Under the pieces are notes generated by a model. It had not been told where the DNA came from. It saw only the letters and a program-made list of their open reading frames with translations, and ran no database searches. A program made the position numbers and the translations under genes. DNA of 29,360 nucleotides from Betaproteobacteria bacterium UBA5582. Lineage in GTDB: Bacteria > Pseudomonadota > Gammaproteobacteria > Burkholderiales > Rhodocyclaceae. Location of the stretch: contig DILW01000194.1 in assembly GCA_002425245.1 (NCBI GenBank), positions 757 to 30,116 of the forward strand. The letters are read 5' to 3'. The first letter of the stretch is position 1; the number at the start of each line of letters is the position of its first letter. Of the stretch, positions 7,674-15,956 are shown piece after piece.

Positions 7674-8421
7674 GCCTCGTCAGGAAAGCCGAGAGCGCCG
7701 CGTGGTCGGAAATCGCCGACCACGGTGGGCCGTAATGCACGGCGGTGGACTGCACCTCGAAACCGCGCACGTAGATGCGATCAAGCCGGAACATCGGCAT
7801 CGCCGCCGGAAAACTGCGTACTGGACGACCACCGACCGCATGCGAAAAGACCTCCTGCAGATGCAGGCGACGGGCCAGATGCTCGCAGGCACGGCTACGC
7901 CAGTCGTTGAAATCGCCGGCGACGATCAGCGGCGCATCGGGCTGGTCGAGGCTGTCGAGGTAATCGGCCAGCGCATCCATCTGGCGCCGCCGGGAATGAC
8001 CGAACAGCGACAGGTGGACGCACACGCAGTGCGCGGCCGGCCCTTGCGGCAGCTCGATCCGGCAGTGCAGCATGCCGCGCTTCTCGAACTGCAGGTGGGT
8101 CACGTCCTGGTTGTGCGCGTGCAGGATCGGGAAGCGCGACAGGATCGCGTTGCCGTGGTGGCCGTGGTCGTAGATCATGTTGCGGCCGTAGGCCGACTGC
8201 CAGATCTCGTCGGCGAGAAACTCGTGCTGCGGCCGCCCCGGCCAGTCGGCATGCCGCTCGGCGTGGCCGAGGTGCAGGCCCTGGACTTCCTGCAGGAAGA
8301 CGATGTCCGGGTTGAGGCTGCGCAGCCGCTCGCGCAACTCATGCACCATCATCCGCCGGTTGAACTGCGAGAAACCCTTGTGGATGTTGTAGGTAGCGAT
8401 GTGCAGCGCGGGCTGGCTCAT
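7663..8421 (-). CDS. Endonuclease/exonuclease/phosphatase family hydrolase
   Basis: Metal-dependent hydrolase of 252 residues with the EEP fold. Motifs in order: TYNIHKG (metal-site Asn), FLQEVQG (catalytic Glu), HGNAILSRFP, VHLSLFGHSRR, AGDFNDW (Asp/Asn pair), LDRIYV and SDHAALSA (C-terminal Asp-His). The ATG at 8421 (MSQPALHIATYN) is chosen because it starts directly before the fold; a longer reading from 8472 adds unconserved residues and overlaps nadA. It lies 10 bases after the nadA stop and overlaps clsB, so it belongs to that operon. Members next to clsB are often linked to phospholipid metabolism, but the substrate here (lipid, nucleic acid or phosphate ester) is not known. Confidence 0.88.
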   Translation of the reverse strand: MSQPALHIATYNIHKGFSQFNRRMMVHELRERLRSLNPDIVFLQEVQGLHLGHAERHADWPGRPQHEFLADEIWQSAYGRNMIYDHGHHGNAILSRFPILHAHNQDVTHLQFEKRGMLHCRIELPQGPAAHCVCVHLSLFGHSRRRQMDALADYLDSLDQPDAPLIVAGDFNDWRSRACEHLARRLHLQEVFSHAVGGRPVRSFPAAMPMFRLDRIYVRGFEVQSTAVHYGPPWSAISDHAALSAFLTRHGS

Positions 8422-8431
8422 GGCGCGGCGG

Positions 8432-9529
8432 TCAGGAGATCGCCAGCATGCGGTCGAGCGCCAGGCGGGCAAACCTGACCTCGTGTTCCGGCACCTTGAT
8501 CTGATTGACCACCTTGCCCTCGACCAGGTTTTCCAGCGTCCACGCCAAGTGTTGCGGGTCGATGCGCTGCATCGTCGAGCACATGCAGACGGTGGTCGCC
8601 ATGAACTGGACGATCTTGCCTTGCGGCAACACTTCCTTGGCCAGGCGGTCGACCAGGTTCAACTCGGTGCCGACCAGCCAGCGCGTGCCGGCCGGGGCTT
8701 CCTTGATCGTCTTGACGATGTGCTCGGTCGAGCCGACGTAATCGGAGGCGGCGCAGACCTCGAAATTGCACTCGGGGTGAGCGATCACTTTGCCGTCCGG
8801 GTACTTGGCGCGGAAGGCGTCGATGTGCGCCTTCTGGAACATCTGGTGCACCGAGCAGTGCCCCTTCCACAGCAGGATCCTGGCCTTTTTGATCTGCTCG
8901 ACGGTTAAACCGCCCATTTCCAGGTCCGGGTCCCAGACGACCATCTCGTCCATCGGGAAGCCCATCTGGTGGCCGGTCCAGCGGCCGAGGTGCTGGTCGG
9001 GGAAGAACAGCACCTTGGGCCGCTGCTCGAAGGCCCATTTGGCGATCGTGCCGGCGTTCGACGAGGTGCACACGATGCCGCCGTGTTCGCCGCAGAAGGC
9101 CTTCAGGTCGGCCGCCGAGTTGATGTAGGTGACCGGCGTGACCTCGTTCTCAACATCGAGCACCGAAGCCAGCTCGCGCCAGCAGCGTTCGACCTTGGCC
9201 AGGTTGGCCATGTCGGCCATCGAGCAGCCGGCGGCGAGGTCGGGCAGGATGGCGATCTGGTTCGGCGCAGTCATGATGTCGGCGACTTCGGCCATGAAAT
9301 GCACGCCGCAGAAGATCACGTACTCGGAATCGGTCTGCGCTGCCAGCTTGGAGAGCTTGAGCGAATCGCCGGTGAGGTCGGCGTGCTGGTAGACATCGGC
9401 GCGCTGGTAGTGGTGGCCGAGGATCACGGCGCGCTTGCCGAGCTTGGCGCGGGCGGCGCGGATGCGCTCCTGGCAGGCGTCGTCGGAGAGTTTGTTGAAC
9501 GGGTCGAAGGAGATGGTCGCGGTGTGCAT
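8432..9529 (-). CDS. nadA: Quinolinate synthase
   Basis: Iron-sulfur enzyme of 365 residues that condenses iminoaspartate with dihydroxyacetone phosphate to quinolinate in de novo NAD synthesis. The three-fold repeated NadA layout is clear: GHHYQRADVYQHAD near the start, AAGCSMAD with C102, GHCSVHQ with C225, and CMCSTMQ with C315/C317. C102, C225 and one of the last pair are the expected 4Fe-4S ligands. HPECNFEVC (254-259) is also conserved in this type. Length matches the long proteobacterial form. The start at 9529 lies 60 bases after the rhodanese stop. It is the first gene of the compact nadA - EEP - clsB set. Its partner nadB is not in the window. Confidence 0.97.
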   Translation of the reverse strand: MHTATISFDPFNKLSDDACQERIRAARAKLGKRAVILGHHYQRADVYQHADLTGDSLKLSKLAAQTDSEYVIFCGVHFMAEVADIMTAPNQIAILPDLAAGCSMADMANLAKVERCWRELASVLDVENEVTPVTYINSAADLKAFCGEHGGIVCTSSNAGTIAKWAFEQRPKVLFFPDQHLGRWTGHQMGFPMDEMVVWDPDLEMGGLTVEQIKKARILLWKGHCSVHQMFQKAHIDAFRAKYPDGKVIAHPECNFEVCAASDYVGSTEHIVKTIKEAPAGTRWLVGTELNLVDRLAKEVLPQGKIVQFMATTVCMCSTMQRIDPQHLAWTLENLVEGKVVNQIKVPEHEVRFARLALDRMLAIS

Positions 9530-9589
9530 GCTGTTTCCGGTGAATCGCGCGGTCGACGCGCCGTGAAGGCAAAAAAATGGGCGGGCGAA

Positions 9590-10042
9590 TTATCCCTGAT
9601 GCCAGGGCAATCCGGCACGTCGCCAGCCGCCGACGGTGTTGCGGTGGCCGTTGGCGTCCTTGTCGCCCTCGAAGCCCTCAAGAACGTTATAGCAATTGGT
9701 GTAGCCCGCTTCGCTGGCGGCCGCAGCAGCACCGATCGAGCGCACGCCGCTGCGGCAGATGAACATGACCAGCGCCTCCGGATCGATCTGACGCTTCAAC
9801 TCGGCAAGGAAGTGCGGGTTGCGCACGCCGCCCGGGTACTGGTTCCATTCGATCTCGACAGCGCCGGGAATGCGCCCGACCCAGTCCCATTCGGCACGGG
9901 TGCGGACGTCGACGATACGGGCGCCGGGCGCCGCCTGCCAGATTTCAAAGGCTTCGCGCGGCGTCAGTTCGCCCTGGTAGGGGCGTTCCAAGCCCTGGGC
10001 ACGGGTATGTGCGATGGCCAATATGTCTGCGAGTTTGCCCAT
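9590..10042 (-). CDS. Single-domain rhodanese-like sulfurtransferase
   Basis: Small cytoplasmic protein of 150 residues with one rhodanese domain (about residues 25-140). ARIVDVRTRAEWDWVGRIPGA is the typical first half, and CRSGVRS carries the catalytic Cys96 that would hold a persulfide. The C-terminal part (YTNCYNVLEGFEGDKD) also fits the family. The sulfur donor and acceptor cannot be told from the sequence. It is divergent from the CDF transporter, with only 47 bases between the start codons. It could share a transcript with nadA, which starts 60 bases downstream; a role in supplying sulfur for the NadA cluster is tempting but speculative. Confidence 0.9.
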   Translation of the reverse strand: MGKLADILAIAHTRAQGLERPYQGELTPREAFEIWQAAPGARIVDVRTRAEWDWVGRIPGAVEIEWNQYPGGVRNPHFLAELKRQIDPEALVMFICRSGVRSIGAAAAASEAGYTNCYNVLEGFEGDKDANGHRNTVGGWRRAGLPWHQG

Positions 10043-10089
10043 GGTATTTCGCTGCTAAAATCTAGGCCCTACAGTATAGGACAGAGTTC

Positions 10090-11244
10090 ATGAGAGACGG
10101 CCAGTCGCCGCCCGGTGGCAGCATTGCCGACCGGGCCAGGGAGGCGCAGAAAGCCACCTGGGTCAGCGTTGTCGTCAACCTGGCGCTGACCGTCGCCCAA
10201 CTGGTGATTGGCTGGCTGGCGCATTCGCAATCGCTGATCGCCCATGGCCTGCACTCCTTTTCCGATCTACTCTCGGATTTCCTGGTCATCTGGGCCAGTC
10301 GCCAGAGCGCCGTGCCCGCCGACCGCGCCCACCCGTACGGACATGCCCGGGTGGAAACTGCAGCCACCCTGGTGCTGGGCACCTCGCTGATCCTGATCGG
10401 CGCCGGCATCGTCTGGGATTCCGGCTGGCGGCTGCATGCCGGGAACGACAGCCCGATGGTCGGCATGCTGGCTTTCTGGACTGCCGTGCTCACGGTGCTG
10501 GCCAAGGAAGGCCTTTACCGTTACCTGATCGCTATCGCCCGCCGCCTGCGTTCACAACTGCTCACCGCCAACGCCCTGCATACCCGCGCCGACGCGGCAT
10601 CGGCGCTGGTGGTGGTGATCGGCATCGGCGGCGCCCTGCTTGGCTGGGGCTTTCTCGATCTGCTGGCGGCAGCCCTGATGGGCTTCATGATCCTGCGCAT
10701 GGGCGCCATGCTGGCTTGGGATTCGATCAAGGAACTGATCGATACCGGACTCGACGAAACGCAGCTCGCCGCCATTCGCAACAGCCTCCTCGCTACGCCA
10801 GGGGTGCTCGGCCTGCATGAGCTGCGCACACGGCGCATGGCGCATCAGGTATTGGTTGATGCCCATGTCCAGGTCGAGCCCTGGATCAGCGTCTCGGAAG
10901 GACACCGCATCGCGGAGCTGGCGCGGGCCCGCGTGCTGAACCAGCATCCGGAGGTACTCGACGTGCTGGTTCACGTGGACCCCGAGGGTGAATCGGCGAT
11001 CGACCAGGCAGTTGCCAATCTGCCCGGACGCGAAGTGCTGATGCCGCTGATCGACGCCCGGATCGCCGACCTGCCTCGACCGGAGCGGGTTGTCCTGCAC
11101 TACGTCGCCGGCGCCATCGAGGTCGAACTCCATTTCGCCGCTGGCGCGATGCCCGAACACGACATCGCCCCGAGGTTTAAGGAGCGCCTGAAAGCGTTAC
11201 CAATGGTGCGGAATTTGCGCGTAATCCAGGTTTATGCACCATAG
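10090..11244 (+). CDS. Cation diffusion facilitator (CDF) metal transporter
   Basis: Inner-membrane divalent-metal/proton antiporter of 384 residues. Several hydrophobic segments (about residues 20-200) contain the two conserved metal-site helices: HSFSDLLSD in the second and HTRADAASAL in the fifth. After the membrane part comes a cytoplasmic CDF domain (LGLHELRTRRMAHQVLVDAHVQVEP, then VLVHVDPEGE). The protein is about 80 residues longer than minimal CDF members and the extra part (LHYVAGAIEVELHFAAG...) resembles a second small ferredoxin-like domain. The metal (zinc, iron or manganese) is not decidable from the motifs. Its stop codon lies inside the first NtrC box of glnA. Confidence 0.9.
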   Translation: MRDGQSPPGGSIADRAREAQKATWVSVVVNLALTVAQLVIGWLAHSQSLIAHGLHSFSDLLSDFLVIWASRQSAVPADRAHPYGHARVETAATLVLGTSLILIGAGIVWDSGWRLHAGNDSPMVGMLAFWTAVLTVLAKEGLYRYLIAIARRLRSQLLTANALHTRADAASALVVVIGIGGALLGWGFLDLLAAALMGFMILRMGAMLAWDSIKELIDTGLDETQLAAIRNSLLATPGVLGLHELRTRRMAHQVLVDAHVQVEPWISVSEGHRIAELARARVLNQHPEVLDVLVHVDPEGESAIDQAVANLPGREVLMPLIDARIADLPRPERVVLHYVAGAIEVELHFAAGAMPEHDIAPRFKERLKALPMVRNLRVIQVYAP

Positions 11245-11281
11245 AAGTGCAAGCACCGTCTTGGTGCATTGTTTTGGTGCG
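11235..11281 (+). promoter_or_regulatory. Tandem NtrC binding sites upstream of glnA
   Basis: Box 1, TGCACC-N5-AGTGCA (11235-11251), and box 2, AGCACC-N5-GGTGCA (11252-11268), each match the NtrC consensus TGCACC-N5-GGTGCA with one mismatch and lie back to back. A weaker third copy, TGCATT-N5-GGTGCG (11265-11281), overlaps box 2. They lie about 90-135 bases upstream of the expected glnA start site, a normal place for an enhancer. Box 1 overlaps the stop codon of the CDF gene. Confidence 0.85.
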
Positions 11282-11344
11282 AAACTTTTCTGCCCAAATC
11301 ACAGATGCCGTTGTGGCACAATGGAAATTCAAGTGTTCAGGCAT

Positions 11345-11361
11345 TGGCATGCTTTCTGCTA
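11345..11361 (+). promoter_or_regulatory. Sigma54 (-24/-12) promoter of glnA
   Basis: TGGCATG-CTTTC-TGCTA has GG at 11346-11347 and GC at 11358-11359, exactly 10 bases apart, matching the sigma54 consensus. Transcription would start near 11371, giving a leader of about 64 bases before the glnA ATG. With the upstream NtrC boxes this is a classical nitrogen-regulated promoter. Confidence 0.8.
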
Positions 11362-11434
11362 AATCCCCGTCGCTGCGACTTACTGTTTTGTGCCGCACTG
11401 GCCGGCACCCTGTTTTCTTAGGAGACTTACGCGT

Positions 11435-12850
11435 ATGGCAACCCCGCAAGACGTGATCAACATGATCAAGGAAAACGACGCCAAGTTCGTCGATTTCCGC
11501 TTCACCGACACCCGTGGCAAGGAACAGCACGTCACCGTGCCGATTTCGCACTTCGACGAAGACAAGTTTGAAAACGGTCACGCCTTTGACGGTTCCTCGA
11601 TCGCCGGCTGGAAGGGCATCCAGGCTTCCGACATGCTGCTGATGCCGGACCCGTCCACCGCCTACGTCGACCCCTTCTTCGACGAAACCACCGTCGTCCT
11701 GACCTGCGACGTCGTCGATCCGGCCGATGGCCGTGGTTACGACCGCGACCCGCGCTCGATCGCCAAGCGCGCCGAAGCCTACCTGAAGTCCTCCGGCATC
11801 GGCGACACCGCCTTCTTCGGTCCGGAACCCGAATTCTTCATCTTCGACGGCGTCGAATGGTCGGTCGACATGTCCGGCTGCTCGCTGAAGATCCATTCCG
11901 CCGAAGCGGCCTGGAATTCCGGCGAAAAGAACGACACCAACGGCGCCACCGGTCACCGTCCGGCCGTCAAGGGCGGCTACTTCCCGGTCCCGCCGGTCGA
12001 TAGCCTGCACGACATCCGTTCGGCCATGGTCCTGACGCTCGAATCCCTGGGCGTGCCGGTCGAAGTGCATCACCACGAAGTGGCCAACGCTGGTCAGTGC
12101 GAAATCGGTACCAAGTTCAGCACGCTGGTTCAGCGCGCCGACTGGACCCAGATCCAGAAGTACGTGACCCACAACGTCGCGCACCAGTACGGCAAGACCG
12201 CCACCTTCATGCCGAAGCCGATCGTCGGCGACAACGGCTCGGGCATGCACGTTCACCAGTCGGTCTGGAAGGACGGCAAGAACCTGTTCGCCGGTGACCA
12301 GTACGCCGGCCTGTCCGAACTGGCCCTCTACTACATCGGCGGCATCATCAAGCACGCCAAGGCCCTGAACGCGATCACCAACCCGGGTACCAACTCCTAC
12401 AAGCGTCTGGTCCCGCACTACGAAGCCCCGGTCAAGCTGGCCTACTCGGCCAAGAACCGTTCGGCCTCGATCCGTATCCCGTTCGTTGCCTCGACCAAGG
12501 CCCGTCGCATCGAAACCCGCTTCCCGGATCCGATCGCCAACCCGTACCTGTGCTTCGCCGCCCTGCTGATGGCCGGCCTCGACGGTATCCAGAACAAGAT
12601 CCACCCGGGCGATCCGGCTGACAAGAACCTGTACGACCTGCCGCCGGAAGAGGATGCAAAGATCCCGACCGTCTGCGCGTCGCTCGAGGAAGCCCTGGAA
12701 AACCTGGACAAGGATCGCGAGTTCCTGACCCGTGGCGGTGTCTTCTCCAACGACTGGATCGATGCCTTCATCGCCCTGAAGATGGACGAAGTGAACAAGA
12801 TCCGCATGACCACGCACCCGGTCGAGTTCGATCTGTACTACTCCTGCTGA
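11435..12850 (+). CDS. glnA: Glutamine synthetase, type I
   Basis: Dodecameric enzyme of 471 residues that makes glutamine from glutamate, ammonia and ATP in the cytoplasm. Typical motifs: FDGSSIAGW, FFGPEPEFFIFDGV (metal-binding Glu), HHHEVANAGQCEIG, NGSGMHVHQS, NPGTNSYKRL and NRSASIRIP. The adenylylation site NLYDLPPEE is present with Tyr400, so activity can be switched by GlnE; this marks the GSI-beta class. The ATG at 11435 follows TAGGAGA and gives the usual N-terminus MATPQDVINMI. Expression is expected to respond to nitrogen limitation through the NtrC boxes and sigma54 promoter upstream. A strong hairpin terminator follows the gene, so ntrBC downstream need a separate start or read-through. 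Confidence 0.98.
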   Translation: MATPQDVINMIKENDAKFVDFRFTDTRGKEQHVTVPISHFDEDKFENGHAFDGSSIAGWKGIQASDMLLMPDPSTAYVDPFFDETTVVLTCDVVDPADGRGYDRDPRSIAKRAEAYLKSSGIGDTAFFGPEPEFFIFDGVEWSVDMSGCSLKIHSAEAAWNSGEKNDTNGATGHRPAVKGGYFPVPPVDSLHDIRSAMVLTLESLGVPVEVHHHEVANAGQCEIGTKFSTLVQRADWTQIQKYVTHNVAHQYGKTATFMPKPIVGDNGSGMHVHQSVWKDGKNLFAGDQYAGLSELALYYIGGIIKHAKALNAITNPGTNSYKRLVPHYEAPVKLAYSAKNRSASIRIPFVASTKARRIETRFPDPIANPYLCFAALLMAGLDGIQNKIHPGDPADKNLYDLPPEEDAKIPTVCASLEEALENLDKDREFLTRGGVFSNDWIDAFIALKMDEVNKIRMTTHPVEFDLYYSC

Positions 12851-12866
12851 TCCAGACAGGTATGGC

Positions 12867-12894
12867 AAAAGGGCGGGATTTCCCGCCCTTTTTT
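12867..12894 (+). terminator. Rho-independent terminator after glnA
   Basis: AAAA, then an 8-bp stem GGGCGGGA/TCCCGCCC with a two-base loop, then six T. It starts 17 bases after the glnA stop codon. Confidence 0.93.
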
Positions 12895-12952
12895 GTTCAC
12901 CTTTTCGACCGCGCAGCGTTTACCCAGTAAACTCCGAAGCTCTCGAGGGACC

Positions 12953-13402
12953 ATGCCAATGACACCGAAACTGCTCGCCCTGATTTGCGCGTTTGCGCCA
13001 TTGACGCTTTCCGCCCAGACCATCTACCGGTGCACCGAGGCCGGCGGCGGCGTGTTGATCTCCAATACCCGGGTGCACAACAAATGTCAGGTCATCGTCA
13101 GCGAAGAGCGCAACAGCGTACCCGCACCACGGCCGGCCACCAAGGCCTCGGCCAACCCGACCCCGGCCGATTTCCCGCGCGTCGGTCAGGATGCCCAGCG
13201 TGCCCGCGACGCCGATCGCCGACACATACTTGAACAGGAACTGGCCGGCGAACAGCGCAAGCTGGACCTGGCACGCAAGGAACTGGCCGAACGCGAAGCC
13301 AGCAGCGGCGGCCTGGAGCGCGCCGCCCCCTACCGCGACCGGGTAGCCCAGCATGAACGCAACCTCCAGGCGATCCAGCGGGAACTGGCCAACCTGCGCT
13401 GA
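12953..13402 (+). CDS. DUF4124-type exported protein with coiled-coil tail
   Basis: Protein of 149 residues with a signal peptide (MTPKLLALICAFAPLTLSAQT, cut probably after SAQ or SA). A short DUF4124-like domain follows: IYRCTEAGGGVLISN...CQVI, with two cysteines that could form a disulfide in the periplasm. The C-terminal half is charged and helical (ARKELAEREASSGG, ERNLQAIQRELANLR), probably a coiled coil. The ATG at 12953 follows CGAGGGA; an ATG two codons later is also possible. The gene lies between glnA and ntrB, a position seen in many betaproteobacteria. Its function is unknown; proteins with this domain are often thought to be envelope-associated. Confidence 0.85.
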   Translation: MPMTPKLLALICAFAPLTLSAQTIYRCTEAGGGVLISNTRVHNKCQVIVSEERNSVPAPRPATKASANPTPADFPRVGQDAQRARDADRRHILEQELAGEQRKLDLARKELAEREASSGGLERAAPYRDRVAQHERNLQAIQRELANLR

Positions 13403-13425
13403 CCGGGGCCAGTTGCCGAGAAACC

Positions 13426-14487
13426 ATGAACGTCACCCACGCCAATTTCGCCGGGCTTGACCTGCTCGCTTCGGCAGTGCTCCTGATCGATGATGCCCAG
13501 GCCGTCCGCTATCTCAATCCGGCCGGCGAAAACCTGCTCGCGGTGAGCAGTCGCAGTGTGGTCGGGCGCCGTCTGGGCGAAATCTGCAAGTGCTCGGCCA
13601 CCCTGCAGTCGGCGATCGACAACGGCCTGCACAACAACTGGGGCTACACCGGCCAGAACATCTCGCTCGGACGCGCCGACGGCGAGACCCTGCACCTGAA
13701 CTGCACAGTCACCCCGCTGCGCCCGGACATCGCCGCCGGCATGCGCCTGCTGCTCGAATTGCAGCCAATCGACCACCATCTGGCGGCCACTCGCGAGGAG
13801 CGCCTGCTCGAACAGCAGCAGGCCAACCGCGAGCTGATCCGCAATCTGGCGCACGAAATCAAGAATCCGCTCGGCGGCATCCGCGGCGCGGCGCAATTGC
13901 TGGAGCACGAGCTGGGCAATCCCTCGCTCAAGGAATACACCCAGGTCATCATCAAGGAGGCGGACCGCCTGCAGGATCTGATGCAGCGCCTGCTCACCCC
14001 GCACCGGGCGATGCTGCCGGCCACCGTCAATATCCACGAAATCCTGGAGCGCGTGCGCAGCCTGCTGACTGCCGAGTTTTCCGAAGGACTGAAGGTTCGC
14101 CGCGACTACGACACCAGCCTGCCGGAACTGGTCGGCGACCGCGAGCAACTGATCCAGGCAGTGCTCAACATCGCCCGCAATGCCGCCCAGGCGATGGCCG
14201 GCCAGGGCGAGATCGTCCTGCGCACGCGAGCCCTACGCCAGGTCACCCTGGCCAAGAAGCGCTACCGCCTGGCGCTGGAAATCAAGGTCATCGACAATGG
14301 CCCGGGAATTCCCGACGAAATCCGCGAACGCATGTTTTACCCCCTGGTTTCCGGTCGCGAAGGCGGTAACGGGCTCGGTCTGACGATTGCCCAGAACTTC
14401 ATCCAGCACCATCAGGGCAGCATCGATTGCCACAGTCGCCCGGGGCAGACGGTATTCACCCTGCGCCTGCCGGTGGAGCCGGCCTGA
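13426..14487 (+). CDS. ntrB: Nitrogen regulation sensor histidine kinase NtrB
   Basis: Cytoplasmic kinase/phosphatase of 353 residues (also called glnL) that phosphorylates NtrC when nitrogen is scarce and dephosphorylates it when PII is bound. An N-terminal PAS domain (about 5-115) is followed by the H-box RNLAHEIKNPLGGIRGAA with phospho-acceptor His143, the N-box (AVLNIARNAAQAM), the G1 box (VIDNGPGIP) and the G2 box (GREGGNGLGL). No transmembrane segment is seen, which fits NtrB. It starts 23 bases after the DUF4124 gene. Its stop lies 47 bases before the ntrC start. Confidence 0.95.
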   Translation: MNVTHANFAGLDLLASAVLLIDDAQAVRYLNPAGENLLAVSSRSVVGRRLGEICKCSATLQSAIDNGLHNNWGYTGQNISLGRADGETLHLNCTVTPLRPDIAAGMRLLLELQPIDHHLAATREERLLEQQQANRELIRNLAHEIKNPLGGIRGAAQLLEHELGNPSLKEYTQVIIKEADRLQDLMQRLLTPHRAMLPATVNIHEILERVRSLLTAEFSEGLKVRRDYDTSLPELVGDREQLIQAVLNIARNAAQAMAGQGEIVLRTRALRQVTLAKKRYRLALEIKVIDNGPGIPDEIRERMFYPLVSGREGGNGLGLTIAQNFIQHHQGSIDCHSRPGQTVFTLRLPVEPA

Positions 14488-14534
14488 GTCTTGCTAGCTT
14501 CACCTCACTTGAAGAACAGATGAGGCATCAGGTC

Positions 14535-15947
14535 ATGAAACCGGTATGGATTGTTGACGACGACCGCTCGATAAGATGGGTGCTGGAAAAGACCCTGTCC
14601 CGCGAAGGCATTCCTTTCGAAAGCTATGCTTCGGCAAGCGAGGCAATCACCTGCCTGGAGTCGGGCTGCGAACCGCCACAGGTGCTGATGTCTGACATCC
14701 GCATGCCCGGCCAGTCCGGCCTGGAACTGCTGCAGGAAGTGAAAACCCGCCACCCGGGCGTGCCGGTCATCATCATGACCGCCTATTCCGATCTGGAAAG
14801 CGCGGTTGCCGCCTTCCAGGGCGGCGCGTTCGAATACCTGCCCAAGCCCTTCGACGTCGACCAGGCGCTGGAGTTGATCCGGCGCGCCATCGACGAGTCG
14901 ATGCACCAAAGCGGTGCAGCCGAGGAAGAGGGCCTGGTCCCCGAGATTCTCGGCCAGGCGCCGGCGATGCAGGAAGTCTTCCGCGCCATCGGCCGCCTCG
15001 CCCTGTCGCACGCCACCGTGCTGATCACCGGCGAGTCCGGTTCGGGCAAGGAGTTGGTGGCACGCGCCCTGCACCGGCACAGCCCGCGTGCCGAGCGGCC
15101 CTTCGTCGCCATCAACACCGCGGCCATCCCCAAGGATCTGCTTGAATCCGAGCTGTTCGGCCACGAGCGCGGCGCCTTCACCGGCGCCCAGGCGCAGCGG
15201 CGCGGCCGTTTCGAGCAGGCCGAGGGCGGCACCCTGTTCCTCGACGAAATCGGCGACATGCCTTCGGAGTTGCAGACCCGCCTGCTGCGCGTGCTCTCGG
15301 ATGGCCACTTCTACCGGGTCGGCGGGCATTCGCCGATCAAGGCCAACGTCCGCGTCATCGCCGCCACCCACCAGAACCTGGAAAACCGGGTCAAGGACGG
15401 CCTGTTCCGCGAAGACCTGTTCCACCGTTTGAACGTCATCCGCATCCGCCTGCCGTCGCTACGCGAAAGGCGCGAGGACATTCCGCTGCTGACCCGCCAC
15501 TTCCTGCAAAAGAGCGCGCGCGAACTCGGCGTCGAGCCCAAGCGCCTGTCGGAGGCCGCGCTCAAGTATCTGTGCGGCCTGGAGTTCCAGGGCAACGTCC
15601 GGCAACTGGAAAATCTCTGCCACTGGCTAACGGTGATGGCGCCGGGCCAGCAGGTCGAAGTCGGCGACCTGCCCAGCGAGTTGCGTGAGGCGCCGCCGCA
15701 GATGCTGGTCGGCGATTGGGAGAAGGCACTGGAAGGCGAGGTCGACCGCCTGCTGGCGCGCGGCGTACCGGACGTGCACGGCCTCCTGTCGCAGACTTTC
15801 GAGCGTATCCTGATCGCGCGGGCGCTGGCCCACACCGGCGGTCGGCGCATCGAGGCGGCGCAGGCGCTGGGCATCGGACGCAACACGATCACGCGCAAGA
15901 TCGCCGATCTGGGTATCGATGGCGGCAAGGAGTCGGCGGCAGAGTAA
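14535..15947 (+). CDS. ntrC: Nitrogen regulation response regulator NtrC
   Basis: Sigma54-dependent activator of 470 residues (also called glnG). The receiver domain carries the phospho-acceptor Asp54 in VLMSDIRMPG. The AAA+ domain has Walker A (GESGSGKE), the sigma54-contact loop GAFTGA, Walker B (GGTLFLDEIGDM) and the arginine region FREDLFHRLNV. The C-terminal Fis-type helix-turn-helix is RRIEAAQALGIGRNTITRKIADL. The ATG at 14535 (MKPVWIVDDD) is chosen because GAGG lies about eight bases upstream and it opens the receiver fold directly; an in-frame ATG at 14520 is less likely. It should act on the glnA enhancer 3 kb upstream. birA follows after nine bases. Confidence 0.96.
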   Translation: MKPVWIVDDDRSIRWVLEKTLSREGIPFESYASASEAITCLESGCEPPQVLMSDIRMPGQSGLELLQEVKTRHPGVPVIIMTAYSDLESAVAAFQGGAFEYLPKPFDVDQALELIRRAIDESMHQSGAAEEEGLVPEILGQAPAMQEVFRAIGRLALSHATVLITGESGSGKELVARALHRHSPRAERPFVAINTAAIPKDLLESELFGHERGAFTGAQAQRRGRFEQAEGGTLFLDEIGDMPSELQTRLLRVLSDGHFYRVGGHSPIKANVRVIAATHQNLENRVKDGLFREDLFHRLNVIRIRLPSLRERREDIPLLTRHFLQKSARELGVEPKRLSEAALKYLCGLEFQGNVRQLENLCHWLTVMAPGQQVEVGDLPSELREAPPQMLVGDWEKALEGEVDRLLARGVPDVHGLLSQTFERILIARALAHTGGRRIEAAQALGIGRNTITRKIADLGIDGGKESAAE

Positions 15948-15956
15948 AATCTGTGC

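Noticed and set aside
11311..11330. TTGTGGCACAATGG as a second sigma54 promoter or operator
   Set aside because: It has the GG of the -24 box but no GC at the -12 position ten bases on. The short palindrome TTGTG-G-CACAA alone is too weak to name.
14427..14534. A longer NtrC start upstream of 14535
   Set aside because: The extension overlaps the end of ntrB, shows no family similarity and lacks a better ribosome site; the ATG at 14535 opens the receiver domain directly.
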